64,000 nt of DNA from Pedococcus cremeus. GTDB taxonomy: Bacteria > Actinomycetota > Actinomycetes > Actinomycetales > Dermatophilaceae. Each line of letters begins with the position of its first letter. Positions within the stretch are counted from its first letter, which is position 1. The notes below the pieces were generated by a model. That model worked only from the letters and a program-made list of their open reading frames with translations. It did no database searches and had not been told where the DNA came from. Positions 1-7,600 of the stretch are shown piece after piece. The stretch is from positions 1 to 64,000 of the forward strand of contig NZ_FOHB01000002.1 of NCBI RefSeq assembly GCF_900111375.1, read 5' to 3'. Made by a program: the position numbers and the translations under genes.

Positions 1-243
1 GTCGTGGCCCAGGTGAGGGCGCAGACGGGGGGCGACGTGGGCGTACACGGCAGCATCACCCTTGCCCAGTCCTTGCTGGCTCAGGGTCTGGTCGACGAGT
101 TGTGTCTCGCCGTGGGTCGTGTCGTCGATCCGGTCGGCCCACGCCTGTTCGCGCAGGTGAATGATCTCCGTGAGCTGACTCTCGTCACCGCCACGCCGAC
201 TGCCAGCGGGAGCGTCTGGCTGAGGTACCGCATCAACGGGTGA
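1..243 (+). CDS. RibD C-terminal/dihydrofolate-reductase-like protein, 3' fragment
   Basis: The reading frame is open to the window edge, so the N-terminus lies outside; 80 codons are visible. The fragment has the ending typical of RibD_C/DHFR-like reductases: a VHGSITLAQSLL segment (the usual GG-x-x-L helix region), the VDELCLAV strand, a PVGPRLF turn and a final SGSVWLRYR strand. Family members are NADPH-dependent reductases acting on pterin- or pyrimidine-like substrates, but many stand-alone actinobacterial copies have no known substrate. No partner gene is visible downstream on this strand. The family call is fairly safe; the specific reaction is unknown. Confidence 0.75.
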   Translation, partial: VVAQVRAQTGGDVGVHGSITLAQSLLAQGLVDELCLAVGRVVDPVGPRLFAQVNDLRELTLVTATPTASGSVWLRYRING

Positions 244-409
244 TGAACAGGAATGCACGTAGCGGCCCGTTTGAGCAACGCCTGGCGGCCCAGGTACGGG
301 GCCCTTCACTGTTCGGCCCAGACCGGGACGCTCCGGCTCTCCCTGAGTTGTCGTACGGACGTCGAATGCTCGGCCCGACCGCGCGGATCCGCGAAGGACG
401 CTGCGATGC

Positions 410-1018
410 TCAGGTCGACACACTGACGTGGGCCGCTCGGGGGATGTTCCGGAGGAAGTCGTGCACGTGGGCCCACAGCGCTTCCGTGGCGCGCGGGTCG
501 AACTCGTCTGGCCGGGAGGCGTCGGTGAACAGGTGCCCGGACGCGACGTACTCGTGGAACTCGGCGTCCGCTCCGGATGCGCGCACCGCCGCGAGGAACT
601 GGTCCACCCAGTCCTGGTTGCGGTTCGGGTCCGAGACGGCGTAGTGCAGCTGCACCGGCACCGTCGCCGGCCAGGCGTCGGCGCCGAGGAACCGCAGCGG
701 CAGCGCACCGGAGAACAGCACCGCAGCCGCCACCTGGCGGTGCAGGGCGACGTGCTCGGCCATGCCGGCGCCGTTGGAGAAGCCGGCCACCACGAAGCCG
801 TCCGGCAGGTCGGCCGTGGCGTCGAGAGCGGCCTGCATCAGCGCGGGGAAGCCCACCTCCTCCTGATAGGCGACCGCGGTGGCGTAGTCGTCGAACGACC
901 GCCCGTCGTACTGGTCGATCACGAGCACTTCGTGCCCGCGTGCGCGCAGCCGCGCGGCGGCGTCATGCACGCCTGGTCGTACGCCGAGCACCGAGTGGAA
1001 CAGCGCTATCGAGGCCAT
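410..1018 (-). CDS. dienelactone hydrolase family protein
   Basis: A 202-residue cytosolic alpha/beta hydrolase. The nucleophile elbow is G-F-S-N-G with Ser81, followed by Asp130 (AVSDPN) and His162 (ASGHLF), so a full catalytic triad can be proposed; the C-terminal GHLF is characteristic of dienelactone hydrolase-like proteins. True dienelactone hydrolases use Cys as nucleophile, so the Ser here points to an esterase-like relative with an unknown substrate. A strong ribosome site (AGGAGGAGA) sits just upstream of the ATG. It is flanked by unrelated genes and appears monocistronic. Confidence 0.85.
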   Translation of the reverse strand: MASIALFHSVLGVRPGVHDAAARLRARGHEVLVIDQYDGRSFDDYATAVAYQEEVGFPALMQAALDATADLPDGFVVAGFSNGAGMAEHVALHRQVAAAVLFSGALPLRFLGADAWPATVPVQLHYAVSDPNRNQDWVDQFLAAVRASGADAEFHEYVASGHLFTDASRPDEFDPRATEALWAHVHDFLRNIPRAAHVSVST

Positions 1019-1328
1019 GTCTCTCCTCCTGACGACGGGACCGCTCCTGCGATCGGCCTACCAGTCGCAGCGGAAGGACGACCAGGGGCCTATGGCCCGA
1101 CCGGCCCAGGGAGTGACAACTACACGTCCGCACATCGGCATGACAGGACGACTTCACGGTCCGGATTGGGCTAGCCCCGTCAAGCGAGGCGGCGTGTCTT
1201 CGTCGTGCCCTAACCCTGCCCAACGGAGAGCCAAAGAGGTGCCTTGGCGGTCACTTAGGGTGAGTGCATTTGAGCTCGCGCTGCGTAGGTGAGCCCAATT
1301 CCCAAGCTGGCACGGCAGCGTGGGCGGG
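1019..1328. other. intergenic stretch without recognisable gene
   Basis: About 310 bases upstream of the hydrolase gene and downstream of the lipoprotein gene. Apart from the hydrolase Shine-Dalgarno at its left end I see no plausible coding frame, no strong inverted repeat and no RNA gene. Composition looks lower in GC than the surrounding genes. Confidence 0.5.
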
Positions 1329-1805
1329 TCAAGGGTTGTCGGGCGTGCGCGCTTCGGACGCGTGAATGAGTGCGCGCTTCCCCAGTGGTTGTCTCAGGTC
1401 GACGTACCCGTTGGCCTTGCGCATCACGGACTCGCAGTCACTGGCCCGCTTGACCACCCTGGTGGTTGCGGTGACGGTGACGGTATCGCTCGTCTCTTCG
1501 ACCAAGATTCCGGCGCTCTCCGAGCACGGATCTCCGATCGAGTAGTTGATGAAGAGGCGCTGGCCATCGGCTGACATGCCGATGAGTGTCCATTCCGCGC
1601 TTCGCGTGCTCGCCGCCATCGCCGCTGCAATCGGCGCGGGCGGGATGGATCCGGTCACGGGGGTCGTGGCCGTCATCGGGTCTGGCGCGCCCGGTGGGAT
1701 GGATGAGCAGGCGGACATAAGCACGGTCGCGGCGACGCCGCTAGTCACTAGAGCACCCTGTGGCGGCAATCGGAGGCGCGACTTCCTTCGCGGGTGCGGA
1801 TCCAC
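1329..1805 (-). CDS. small secreted lipoprotein of unknown function
   Basis: A 158-residue protein with a basic start, a short hydrophobic segment and a lipobox-like V-L-M-S-A-C around residues 28-33, so it is probably exported and lipid-anchored. The mature part has no family I recognise; two cysteines (in DPCSES and SDCESV) could form a disulfide. The start is uncertain: GTG at 1805 has no good ribosome site, and a second GTG at 1748 (coding VTSGVAATVL) gives a more compact signal peptide. Codon use is less GC-biased than in neighbouring core genes, which fits recent acquisition. The lipobox is the main support that it is real. Confidence 0.55.
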   Translation of the reverse strand: MDPHPRRKSRLRLPPQGALVTSGVAATVLMSACSSIPPGAPDPMTATTPVTGSIPPAPIAAAMAASTRSAEWTLIGMSADGQRLFINYSIGDPCSESAGILVEETSDTVTVTATTRVVKRASDCESVMRKANGYVDLRQPLGKRALIHASEARTPDNP

Positions 1806-2072
1806 GTCCGTAGGCGCCGCATGGGAGACATGCCGTGATGGTGGCAGTCATTCCATGGCGGCGTGCAATGTCCCAGCAAGTCCCCAGATCGGGACGTCTG
1901 GTCGTGCGGCCGCCCGCGAGCAGCAAAGGTGAGTCACGTAGGACGGTCACCAACCGGAACACCGCGAGAGGTTCGTGGAGGCGGCGGCACGGTTTGGTCA
2001 GCATCCCAGGTCGGCCATACCTCGAGACAGGGACCGCACTGCTGTTACACATCCATGACACATGCCAACGCG
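1806..2072. other. intergenic stretch without recognisable gene
   Basis: Part of a 376-base gap between the lipoprotein start and the end of glnA. Several open frames cross it on both strands but none has a ribosome site or a recognisable protein. The glnA end of the gap is occupied by a large hairpin and a tandem duplication, annotated separately. Confidence 0.45.
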
Positions 2073-2130
2073 AAACGGCGGCTGACGCTGCGAGAAGTCC
2101 AACGACGTTTTCGCAGGTCAGCCGCCGTTC
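2073..2130 (-). terminator. long hairpin terminator after glnA
   Basis: A near-perfect inverted repeat lies about 50 bases past the glnA stop. Arms CGGCGGCTGAC (2076-2086) and GTCAGCCGCCG (2117-2127) enclose an inner stem CTGCGAGAA/TTTTCGCAG, giving one long helix with a small loop. There is no long T-run, as is usual for high-GC actinobacterial terminators. It could stop transcription from either side. Confidence 0.7.
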
Positions 2131-2134
2131 AAGC

Positions 2135-2166
2135 GACAGTCAGCAGGTCCGACAGTCAGCAGGTCA
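2135..2166. repeat. 16-bp tandem duplication beside the glnA stop
   Basis: Two consecutive copies of GACAGTCAGCAGGTC plus one base (2135-2150 and 2151-2166) lie between the terminator hairpin and the glnA stop codon. It matches the pattern of short tandem duplications seen at other gene ends in this window. Confidence 0.8.
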
Positions 2167-2181
2167 GAGACCCGTGCTCGC

Positions 2182-3606
2182 TCAGATGTCGAAGTACATC
2201 TCGAACTCGTGCGGGTGCGGGCGGAAGCGGATCGGGTCGACCTCGTTCTTGCGCTTCCACTCGATCCAGGCCTCGATGAGGTCCTCGGTGAACACGTCAC
2301 CCTGGAGCAGGAACTCGTGGTCGGCCTCGAGGGCGTCGAGCACCTCGGGAAGCGACCCGGGCACCTGCTGGATCGCGGCGTGCTCCTCGGGCGGCAGCTC
2401 GTAGAGGTCCTTGTCCACGGGCTCCGGGGGCTCGATGCGGTTCTTGATTCCGTCGAGGCCGGCCATGAGCTGGGCGGCGAAGCACAGGTACGGGTTGGAC
2501 GACGGGTCCGGCACGCGGAACTCGATGCGCTTGGCCTTGGGGGAGCTGCCCGTGATCGGGATGCGCACGCAGGCGGAGCGGTTGCGGGCCGAGTAGACCA
2601 GGTTGACCGGGGCCTCGTAGCCGGGCACCAGGCGGTGGTAGCTGTTGACCGTCGGGTTGGTGAACGCGAGCAGCGCCGGCGCGTGCTTGAGCAGTCCACC
2701 GATGTACCAGCGGGCGAGGTCGGACAGGCCGCCATAGCCGCGCTCGTCGTAGAACAGCGGCTCGCCGTCCTTCCAGAGCGACTGGTGCGTGTGCATGCCC
2801 GAGCCGTTGTCACCGAAGATCGGCTTCGGCATGAAGGTCGCCGTCTTGCCGTAGTCCCACGCGGTGTTCTTGATGACGTACTTGAACTTCATGATGTCGT
2901 CGCCGGACTGCTGCAGGGTGTTGAACCTGTAGTTGATCTCCTGCTGGCCCGCGGTGCCCACCTCGTGGTGCGAGCGCTCGACCTCGAGGCCGACCTCGGC
3001 GAGGTTGAGGCACATCTTGTCGCGGATGTCGGCGAAGTGGTCGACCGGCGGCACCGGGAAGTAGCCGCCCTTGAACCGGGTCTTGTAACCGCGGTTGCCA
3101 CCCTCCTCCTCGCGACCGCTGTTCCACGCGGCCTCGATGGAGTCGATGTAGTAGTAGCTGGCGTTGGCCTTGGTCTCGAAGCGCACGTCGTCGAAGACGT
3201 AGAACTCGGCCTCGGCGCCGAAGTAGGCCGTGTCGGCGATGCCCGTCGACTTCAGGTAGGCCTCGGCCTTGGACGCGATGTTGCGCGGGTCGCGGCTGTA
3301 GGCGTCGCCGGTGAAGGGGTCGACGATGGAGAAGTTCATGACGAGCGTCTTCTCCTTGCGGAACGGGTCGACGAACCCGGTGCGCACGTCGGGGACGAGC
3401 TTCATGTCCGACTCGTGGATCGCCTGGAAGCCACGGATCGAGGAGCCGTCGAACATCTGGCCGTTGGTGAAGAAGTCCTTGTCGACACTGTGGGCGGGCA
3501 CGTTGAAGTGCTGCATCACGCCCGGCAGGTCGCAGAACCGGATATCGACGAACTTGACGTCCTCGTCCTTGATGAACGCGAGAACCTCGTCAGCGTTGCT
3601 GAACAT
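2182..3606 (-). CDS. glnA: glutamine synthetase, type I
   Basis: Cytosolic ammonium-assimilating enzyme converting glutamate, ammonia and ATP to glutamine; active as a dodecamer. The 474 residues match the GSI length. Visible motifs are DGSS (53-56), AEAEFY (131-136), the ATP-site [10 protein letters not shown] (267-276) and the C-terminal LYELPPEE, whose Tyr402 corresponds to the adenylylated tyrosine of the GSI-beta class, so activity is probably controlled by GlnE. The ATG is preceded by AGGAGG at 3611-3616. A complete GlnR operator lies at 3673-3710 upstream. The RDD gene runs divergently, as in mycobacteria (glnA1/Rv2219A). Confidence 0.98.
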   Translation of the reverse strand: MFSNADEVLAFIKDEDVKFVDIRFCDLPGVMQHFNVPAHSVDKDFFTNGQMFDGSSIRGFQAIHESDMKLVPDVRTGFVDPFRKEKTLVMNFSIVDPFTGDAYSRDPRNIASKAEAYLKSTGIADTAYFGAEAEFYVFDDVRFETKANASYYYIDSIEAAWNSGREEEGGNRGYKTRFKGGYFPVPPVDHFADIRDKMCLNLAEVGLEVERSHHEVGTAGQQEINYRFNTLQQSGDDIMKFKYVIKNTAWDYGKTATFMPKPIFGDNGSGMHTHQSLWKDGEPLFYDERGYGGLSDLARWYIGGLLKHAPALLAFTNPTVNSYHRLVPGYEAPVNLVYSARNRSACVRIPITGSSPKAKRIEFRVPDPSSNPYLCFAAQLMAGLDGIKNRIEPPEPVDKDLYELPPEEHAAIQQVPGSLPEVLDALEADHEFLLQGDVFTEDLIEAWIEWKRKNEVDPIRFRPHPHEFEMYFDI

Positions 3607-3656
3607 CTAGCCTCCTGTGAAGGGGCGGCGGGAAGCCACCCGGTGCGTCGCGACCC

Positions 3657-3662
3657 ACCGTA
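3657..3662 (-). promoter_or_regulatory. candidate -10 element of glnA
   Basis: TACGGT on the minus strand, 10 bases downstream of the GlnR operator and about 50 bases before the start codon. Its position relative to the operator suggests GlnR binds where the weak -35 would be. Inference from spacing only. Confidence 0.4.
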
Positions 3663-3672
3663 ACGGCCGCGG

Positions 3673-3710
3673 GTTTCCCACCCATGACCCAAATGTTTCG
3701 CCGGTGTTAC
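3673..3710 (-). promoter_or_regulatory. GlnR operator (four half-sites) upstream of glnA
   Basis: Read on the minus strand: GTAAC-n6-GAAAC-n6-GTCAT-n6-GAAAC, with each spacer exactly six bases (half-sites at 3706-3710, 3695-3699, 3684-3688, 3673-3677). This is the a1-b1-a2-b2 layout described for GlnR, the global nitrogen regulator of actinomycetes, which usually activates glnA under nitrogen limitation. The spacing makes chance unlikely. Confidence 0.88.
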
Positions 3711-3817
3711 GGGAAGACCGTCCCACATTCTGGAACGTGGCGCCCACGAGGCGGAACGTCGCGCGGGAAGCGCGCTCACGCGGCATACCGGCGACTCGGC
3801 CGTGACCAGGCACGAAC

Positions 3818-3823
3818 TAGGCT
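3818..3823 (+). promoter_or_regulatory. -10 hexamer of leaderless RDD gene
   Basis: TAGGCT ends six bases before the GTG at 3830, placing the expected transcription start on the start codon itself. Confidence 0.6.
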
Positions 3824-3829
3824 TTCACC

Positions 3830-4303
3830 GTGGTGGATCGCAAGGACGTCGGCTCGTGGCTCCAGGGCCCCGGCTCGCGCGCGCCCGAGGCAGCGGAGTA
3901 CGCCGGGGAGCGCCTCGGCCTGCCGCGAGAGGGGTCCGGCTCGATCGGTCGGGTCGGGCGGCGCCTGCTCGGCGTCCTCGTCGACTGGACGCTGTGCACC
4001 TTCATCGCCTTCGGCCTCTTCCACGTGCCGCTGCCGTTCACGGCCACGGCCGGCTCGGGTGCCTGGATCACCCTGGTCATCTTCGGCGTCGAGAACCTGC
4101 TGCTGGTGGGCACGCTCGGCTACACCATCGGCCACCGGGTCGTGGGCCTGCGGGTCCGCAGCATCAACGGCCGGCCGCCGAGCCCGGTGCAGACGGTCGT
4201 GCGCACCGTGCTCCTCTGCCTGTTCCTGCCGGCGATGTTCTGGGACCGCGACGGCCGCGGCCTGCACGACAAGGCCGCCGGCACCGTGATCGTCCGACTC
4301 TGA
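3830..4303 (+). CDS. RDD family membrane protein
   Basis: A 157-residue inner-membrane protein of the RDD family (arginine plus two aspartates in membrane helices). The first helix carries GRRLLGVLVDW near residues 43-53; helices follow at about 78-100 and 120-138, and the tail has the typical HDKAAGTVIV ending. Function is unknown in general; some relatives act in ion homeostasis. The gene next to glnA and before lipA/DUF4191 is the same neighbourhood as mycobacterial Rv2219A. The start is the GTG six bases after a -10 hexamer, with no ribosome site. Confidence 0.88.
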   Translation: MVDRKDVGSWLQGPGSRAPEAAEYAGERLGLPREGSGSIGRVGRRLLGVLVDWTLCTFIAFGLFHVPLPFTATAGSGAWITLVIFGVENLLLVGTLGYTIGHRVVGLRVRSINGRPPSPVQTVVRTVLLCLFLPAMFWDRDGRGLHDKAAGTVIVRL

Positions 4304-4342
4304 CGGACCACGCCCCGGTATGCCGCGTGGCCGGCACGGCGA

Positions 4343-4363
4343 TGCGCCGTCAGTGACGGCGCA
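4343..4363. terminator. hairpin between convergent RDD and padR genes
   Basis: Perfect ten-base inverted repeat TGCGCCGTCA / TGACGGCGCA around one central base. It overlaps the last codons and stop of the padR-like gene and could serve both convergent genes. No T-run follows. Confidence 0.55.
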
Positions 4364-4949
4364 CCACCTCCTGGATGCGGCGTGACGCGTCGGCGAGGAT
4401 GTCGACGACCTCCCGGCCCTGCTCGGAGGTGAGGCCGTACTGCCGCCACGCGCGGCGGGCCTCCTCACGGAGCTCGGCCACCGCCGACTCCACCTCCTGG
4501 CGCACCGACGGCGCGGAGTTGTGCCACCCGTCGGAGCCACCGCCGGCGGGCGTCGCCGTGCTCCGGGCCCGACGGGCAGCCTCCTTCAGCTCCGTGCGCA
4601 GGTCGCTGCTCTGGCTGCTGACCCGCGAGCGGACCTCCTCGGCCAGGGCGCGCACCGAGTGGTCGAGGTCGGTCTCGAGCGCGGCGAGCTCCTCGGCGCG
4701 AGCGGCCACCTCGGCGCGACCTGCGTCGGTGATGCGGTAGACCGCCTTGCGGCCCTCCTCGGAACGCTCGACCAGCCCCTCCTCCTCGAGCTTGGCCAGC
4801 CGCGGGTAGACCGTGCCGGCGCTCGGCGTGTAGAGGCCGTTGAACCGCTGCTCGAGGTCCTGGATCACCTCGTAGCCGTGCCGCGGACCCTCGTTGAGCA
4901 GGGCCAGCAGGTAGAGGCGCAGCTGGCCGTGGGCGAAGACGGGGCTCAT
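4350..4949 (-). CDS. PadR family transcriptional regulator
   Basis: A 199-residue DNA-binding regulator. The N-terminal winged helix (about residues 8-85) shows PadR hallmarks HGYEVIQ and the recognition-helix run SAGTVYPRLAKLEEEGLV, followed by a helical C-terminal part (E/R-rich, about 90-195) used for dimerisation. It starts two bases after the stop of the upstream DUF4097 gene, so the two form a tight operon. PadR proteins usually repress their own operon; the paired direct repeats at 5848-5880 in the operon promoter are the likely target. The effector is unknown. Confidence 0.9.
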   Translation of the reverse strand: MSPVFAHGQLRLYLLALLNEGPRHGYEVIQDLEQRFNGLYTPSAGTVYPRLAKLEEEGLVERSEEGRKAVYRITDAGRAEVAARAEELAALETDLDHSVRALAEEVRSRVSSQSSDLRTELKEAARRARSTATPAGGGSDGWHNSAPSVRQEVESAVAELREEARRAWRQYGLTSEQGREVVDILADASRRIQEVVRRH

Positions 4950-4951
4950 GG

Positions 4952-5788
4952 TCAGACCGCCTGCTCGTCGGCACCTGTGGAGCGCAGCAGCACGACGTTG
5001 CCGGAGACGGCGTTCGCCTTCAGCCGCAGGGCGCCGTCACCCTCCTTCAGCTGCCCACCGGCCGAGTGGGGCCCGCGGCGGAGCTGGCGGCCGTCGACGA
5101 CCACCTGGCCGCTGGCCGAGCTGACCCGCACGTCGTAGCCGGCCAGCGGCGAGCGGACCGTGACGTCACCGGAGACCGACGACGAGGAGATGCTCGCGGC
5201 GCCGTTGAGCATGTCGAGCGCGATGTCGCCGCTGACGGTGTGGATCGTGACGTCGGGCAGGGTGCTCTGCTGCGCCGTGACCGACCCGGAGACCGAGTTG
5301 ACCGAGAGGGGTCCGTCGAGCCGGCTGCACTCGACGGCGCCGCTCACGGTGTTGACCGAGGTCCGGCCGGAGACGTCGTCGAGGGTGAGCGACCCGGAGA
5401 CGGTGTTGGTCTTGACCTCGGCGCGGACCCCGGCGACCAGGGCCTCGGCGCTGACCGTGCTGACGCTGGCCGTGGCGTCCTGCGGGATCGAGATGCTGAC
5501 GACGACCCGGTTGCGGTCGATGCCGTCCACGACGGTCCGGCGGACCCGGTCGAGGATGCCGTTGTCGGTGTCGGGGCCGTGGCTGATCTTCAGGGTCGAG
5601 CCGTCCCAGCGCACCAGCACCGGATCGCCCTCCACCTCCGACACCTCGACCCGCGCGGTGGGGGAGTCGTCGTGGGTGACGACGTCGACCCGACCCCCGA
5701 TGATGCCCACCTTGAGGTTGCGGACCTGCTCGCCGTCCTCGCCGATGTCGAGGACCCGGGGACCCTCAACCCGCCACTTCTCCGTCAT
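4952..5788 (-). CDS. DUF4097 family beta-repeat protein
   Basis: A 278-residue protein with a DUF4097/adhesin-like beta-helix built of short repeats such as NTVSGSLTLDDVSG, NTVSGAVECS, NSVSGSVTAQ, HTVSGDIALDM and SSVSGDVTVR (about residues 130-235). No signal peptide or membrane segment is seen, so it is probably cytosolic. Proteins of this type are often encoded with PadR regulators in actinobacteria and firmicutes, but their role is unsettled. The ATG at 5788 was chosen over an upstream in-frame extension because AGGAG precedes it and the upstream part crosses the promoter repeats. It shares an operon with the downstream padR-like gene. Confidence 0.85.
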   Translation of the reverse strand: MTEKWRVEGPRVLDIGEDGEQVRNLKVGIIGGRVDVVTHDDSPTARVEVSEVEGDPVLVRWDGSTLKISHGPDTDNGILDRVRRTVVDGIDRNRVVVSISIPQDATASVSTVSAEALVAGVRAEVKTNTVSGSLTLDDVSGRTSVNTVSGAVECSRLDGPLSVNSVSGSVTAQQSTLPDVTIHTVSGDIALDMLNGAASISSSSVSGDVTVRSPLAGYDVRVSSASGQVVVDGRQLRRGPHSAGGQLKEGDGALRLKANAVSGNVVLLRSTGADEQAV

Positions 5789-5847
5789 GACCCGCTCCTG
5801 TTCCTGGTCTCTATCTCTTTGGTCCCGAGCTCGCCTCGGAAGAGTCG

Positions 5848-5880
5848 CGTTATATCGCGTTGGGAACACGTTATATCGCG
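5848..5880 (-). promoter_or_regulatory. paired direct repeat operator/promoter of the DUF4097-PadR operon
   Basis: CGTTATATCGCG occurs twice (5848-5859 and 5869-5880), exactly 21 bases apart, about two helical turns. On the minus strand the left copy supplies TATAAC (5849-5854), a good -10 about 60 bases before the start codon. The repeats are strikingly AT-rich for this genome, which fits a PadR-type autoregulatory site. Confidence 0.65.
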
Positions 5881-5978
5881 AGTGTCGCGTCCGCAAGGGG
5901 TTGGCGGGCGAACCCGCCGGGCCCCGCAACGGCCGCCCCACGGGTCGGCGTTCGGGGGGTGGCTGGGAGACTGCCGGC

Positions 5979-6839
5979 ATGTCGGCCCCCGCTCCGAAGA
6001 TCGTCGTCGTCAACTCGCTCGCGTTCGCCGAGCACGACCCCGAGGCCCCGCTCGTGGTCCAGGCACTGGGTGACTCAGGCGTGCGCGCCGAGCTGCAGCA
6101 CTGGGACGCCGACGTGTCGTGGGGCGGCTACGACCTCGTGGTGGTGCGTTCGCCCTGGGACTACTTCACCCGGCTCGACGAGTTCCTCACCTGGGTGGAG
6201 AAAGTCGCTGCGCAGACGCGGATCGTCAACCCCGCCAGTGTGATCCGGTGGAACTCGCACAAGGGCTACCTCGCCGAGATGGCGACGCAGGGCGTGCCGG
6301 TGCTGCCGACGCTCATGCTGGAACGTGGTTCCTCCGGTGCCGCCGAGCGGCTGGCCGCCTGCGGGTGGTCCGACGTGGTCGCCAAGCCCGCGGTCGACGG
6401 CGGGGCCCGCGAGACGCTGCGCACCGACCCCTGCTCGGCCGAGGCCGCTGCCCACGTCGAGCGCCTCGTGGCCGCTGGTGACGTCGTCGTGCAGCCCTTC
6501 GCCCCGCAGATCGAGGCGGGGGAGACCTCGCTGCTCTTCTTCGGCGGCGAGCTGTCCCACGCCGTGCGCAAGGTTCCGGCCGCCGGCGACTACCGCGTCC
6601 AGGCCCACCACGGCGGCACGGAGCACCCGCACGAGCCGACACCGGCCGAGCTGGAGACCGCGCGGCGTGCGATGGCGTGCGCCCCGGACCGGCTGACCTA
6701 CGCCCGGGTCGACCTCGTCGACGTCGAGGGCGTGCCGACGCTGATGGAGCTCGAGGTCATCGAGCCCGACCTGTTCCTGCGCCTCGACGAGGAGGCGCTC
6801 GGGCGGTTCACGGTCGCGGTGCTGGCGGAGCTGCCCTGA
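5979..6839 (+). CDS. ATP-grasp domain protein
   Basis: A 286-residue cytosolic ATP-grasp enzyme of the RimK-like type. It has an N-terminal Rossmann-like part with a RSPWDY motif (about residues 55-60), the WNSHKGYL segment starting the ATP-grasp fold, VAKPAVDGGARET as the ATP-binding loop, and the metal-binding LMELEVIEPDLFL near the C-terminus. Such proteins ligate a carboxylate to an amine or thiol via acyl phosphate; the substrates here are unknown and no partner peptide or amino-acid gene is adjacent. The ATG at 5979 has a GGGAGA ribosome site; the longer upstream frame is a shadow of the DUF4097 gene. Confidence 0.85.
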   Translation: MSAPAPKIVVVNSLAFAEHDPEAPLVVQALGDSGVRAELQHWDADVSWGGYDLVVVRSPWDYFTRLDEFLTWVEKVAAQTRIVNPASVIRWNSHKGYLAEMATQGVPVLPTLMLERGSSGAAERLAACGWSDVVAKPAVDGGARETLRTDPCSAEAAAHVERLVAAGDVVVQPFAPQIEAGETSLLFFGGELSHAVRKVPAAGDYRVQAHHGGTEHPHEPTPAELETARRAMACAPDRLTYARVDLVDVEGVPTLMELEVIEPDLFLRLDEEALGRFTVAVLAELP

Positions 6840-6845
6840 CCCGCG

Positions 6846-7580
6846 TCAGCGGCCGCGCATGGCCTTGCGGTCGACGCGGGCGCGCATCGGGTCCATGCCG
6901 GCGGGCACCGGCGGCCGCATGCCGCCGAGGGACTTCAGCCGCTTGTTGACGACCGAGGCCTCCTCCTTGGTGAGGACCGGCTTCATGCGGGTGAGCTTGT
7001 TCGAGAGCTTGCGCACCGGGACCTGGCCCTCGCCGGAGCCCACCTGCAGGAGGTGCAGCGGCACGCCGGGGGCGACGCGAGCGGTCTTCCTGCGCTCGGA
7101 CTCGAGCAGCTTGGTCACCCGCCCCTGCGGGCCCTCGCCGACGAGGACGATGCCGGGGCGGCCGACCGCGCGGAAGACGAACGCCGCGCCGGCCATGTCC
7201 TCAGGCCGCGTGCCGCGGGCGCCCTCGAGGGCGACCGGCTGCTGCTCGTAGAACCAGCCGCGGCGCAGGGCCCCGAGCGCGGCCCCGGCGGCGCCGGGCT
7301 GGCCCTCGATGGCGCTGTAGGCGGCCCGCTCGGCCCGGCGGCTCATCGTGATGGTCGCGGCGAGCACCGCCAGCGGGATGCCGAGGATGAGGGCGTAGAC
7401 CCAGTGGCCGACGAGGACGCCGATGCCGACGACGACCACGAGGACCGCGACGGCGGCGAGCAGCATCCACCAGCCGATGAGCCGGTCGACCTGGTGAGCC
7501 GCCGTGTACACCTGGCGGATCTGTCCGACGCGCCCCTGCTTCTTGGGCTCGGTCGACTGCTGCTTCTCCTTGCGCGCCAT
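6846..7580 (-). CDS. DUF4191 domain membrane protein
   Basis: A 244-residue protein of the actinobacterial DUF4191 family (mycobacterial Rv2219). Two transmembrane helices at about residues 37-78 are separated by a few residues, followed by a conserved cytosolic domain with YEQQPVALEGARGTRPEDM and GRPGIVLVGEGP. Function is unknown. It follows lipA closely, the same order as in M. tuberculosis, but a -10 hexamer sits seven bases from its ATG, so it can also be transcribed on its own without a leader. Confidence 0.88.
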   Translation of the reverse strand: MARKEKQQSTEPKKQGRVGQIRQVYTAAHQVDRLIGWWMLLAAVAVLVVVVGIGVLVGHWVYALILGIPLAVLAATITMSRRAERAAYSAIEGQPGAAGAALGALRRGWFYEQQPVALEGARGTRPEDMAGAAFVFRAVGRPGIVLVGEGPQGRVTKLLESERRKTARVAPGVPLHLLQVGSGEGQVPVRKLSNKLTRMKPVLTKEEASVVNKRLKSLGGMRPPVPAGMDPMRARVDRKAMRGR

Positions 7581-7587
7581 GCTGCTC

Positions 7588-7593
7588 AGGATA
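7588..7593 (-). promoter_or_regulatory. -10 hexamer of leaderless DUF4191 gene
   Basis: TATCCT on the minus strand, seven bases before the ATG at 7580; it lies in the short gap after lipA. Confidence 0.6.
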
Positions 7594-7600
7594 CGGGGCG

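Noticed and set aside
2209-3663. 484-codon open frame opposite glnA
   Set aside because: Antisense shadow of glnA; composition dominated by Val, Leu, Glu, Gly, Arg with no motif.
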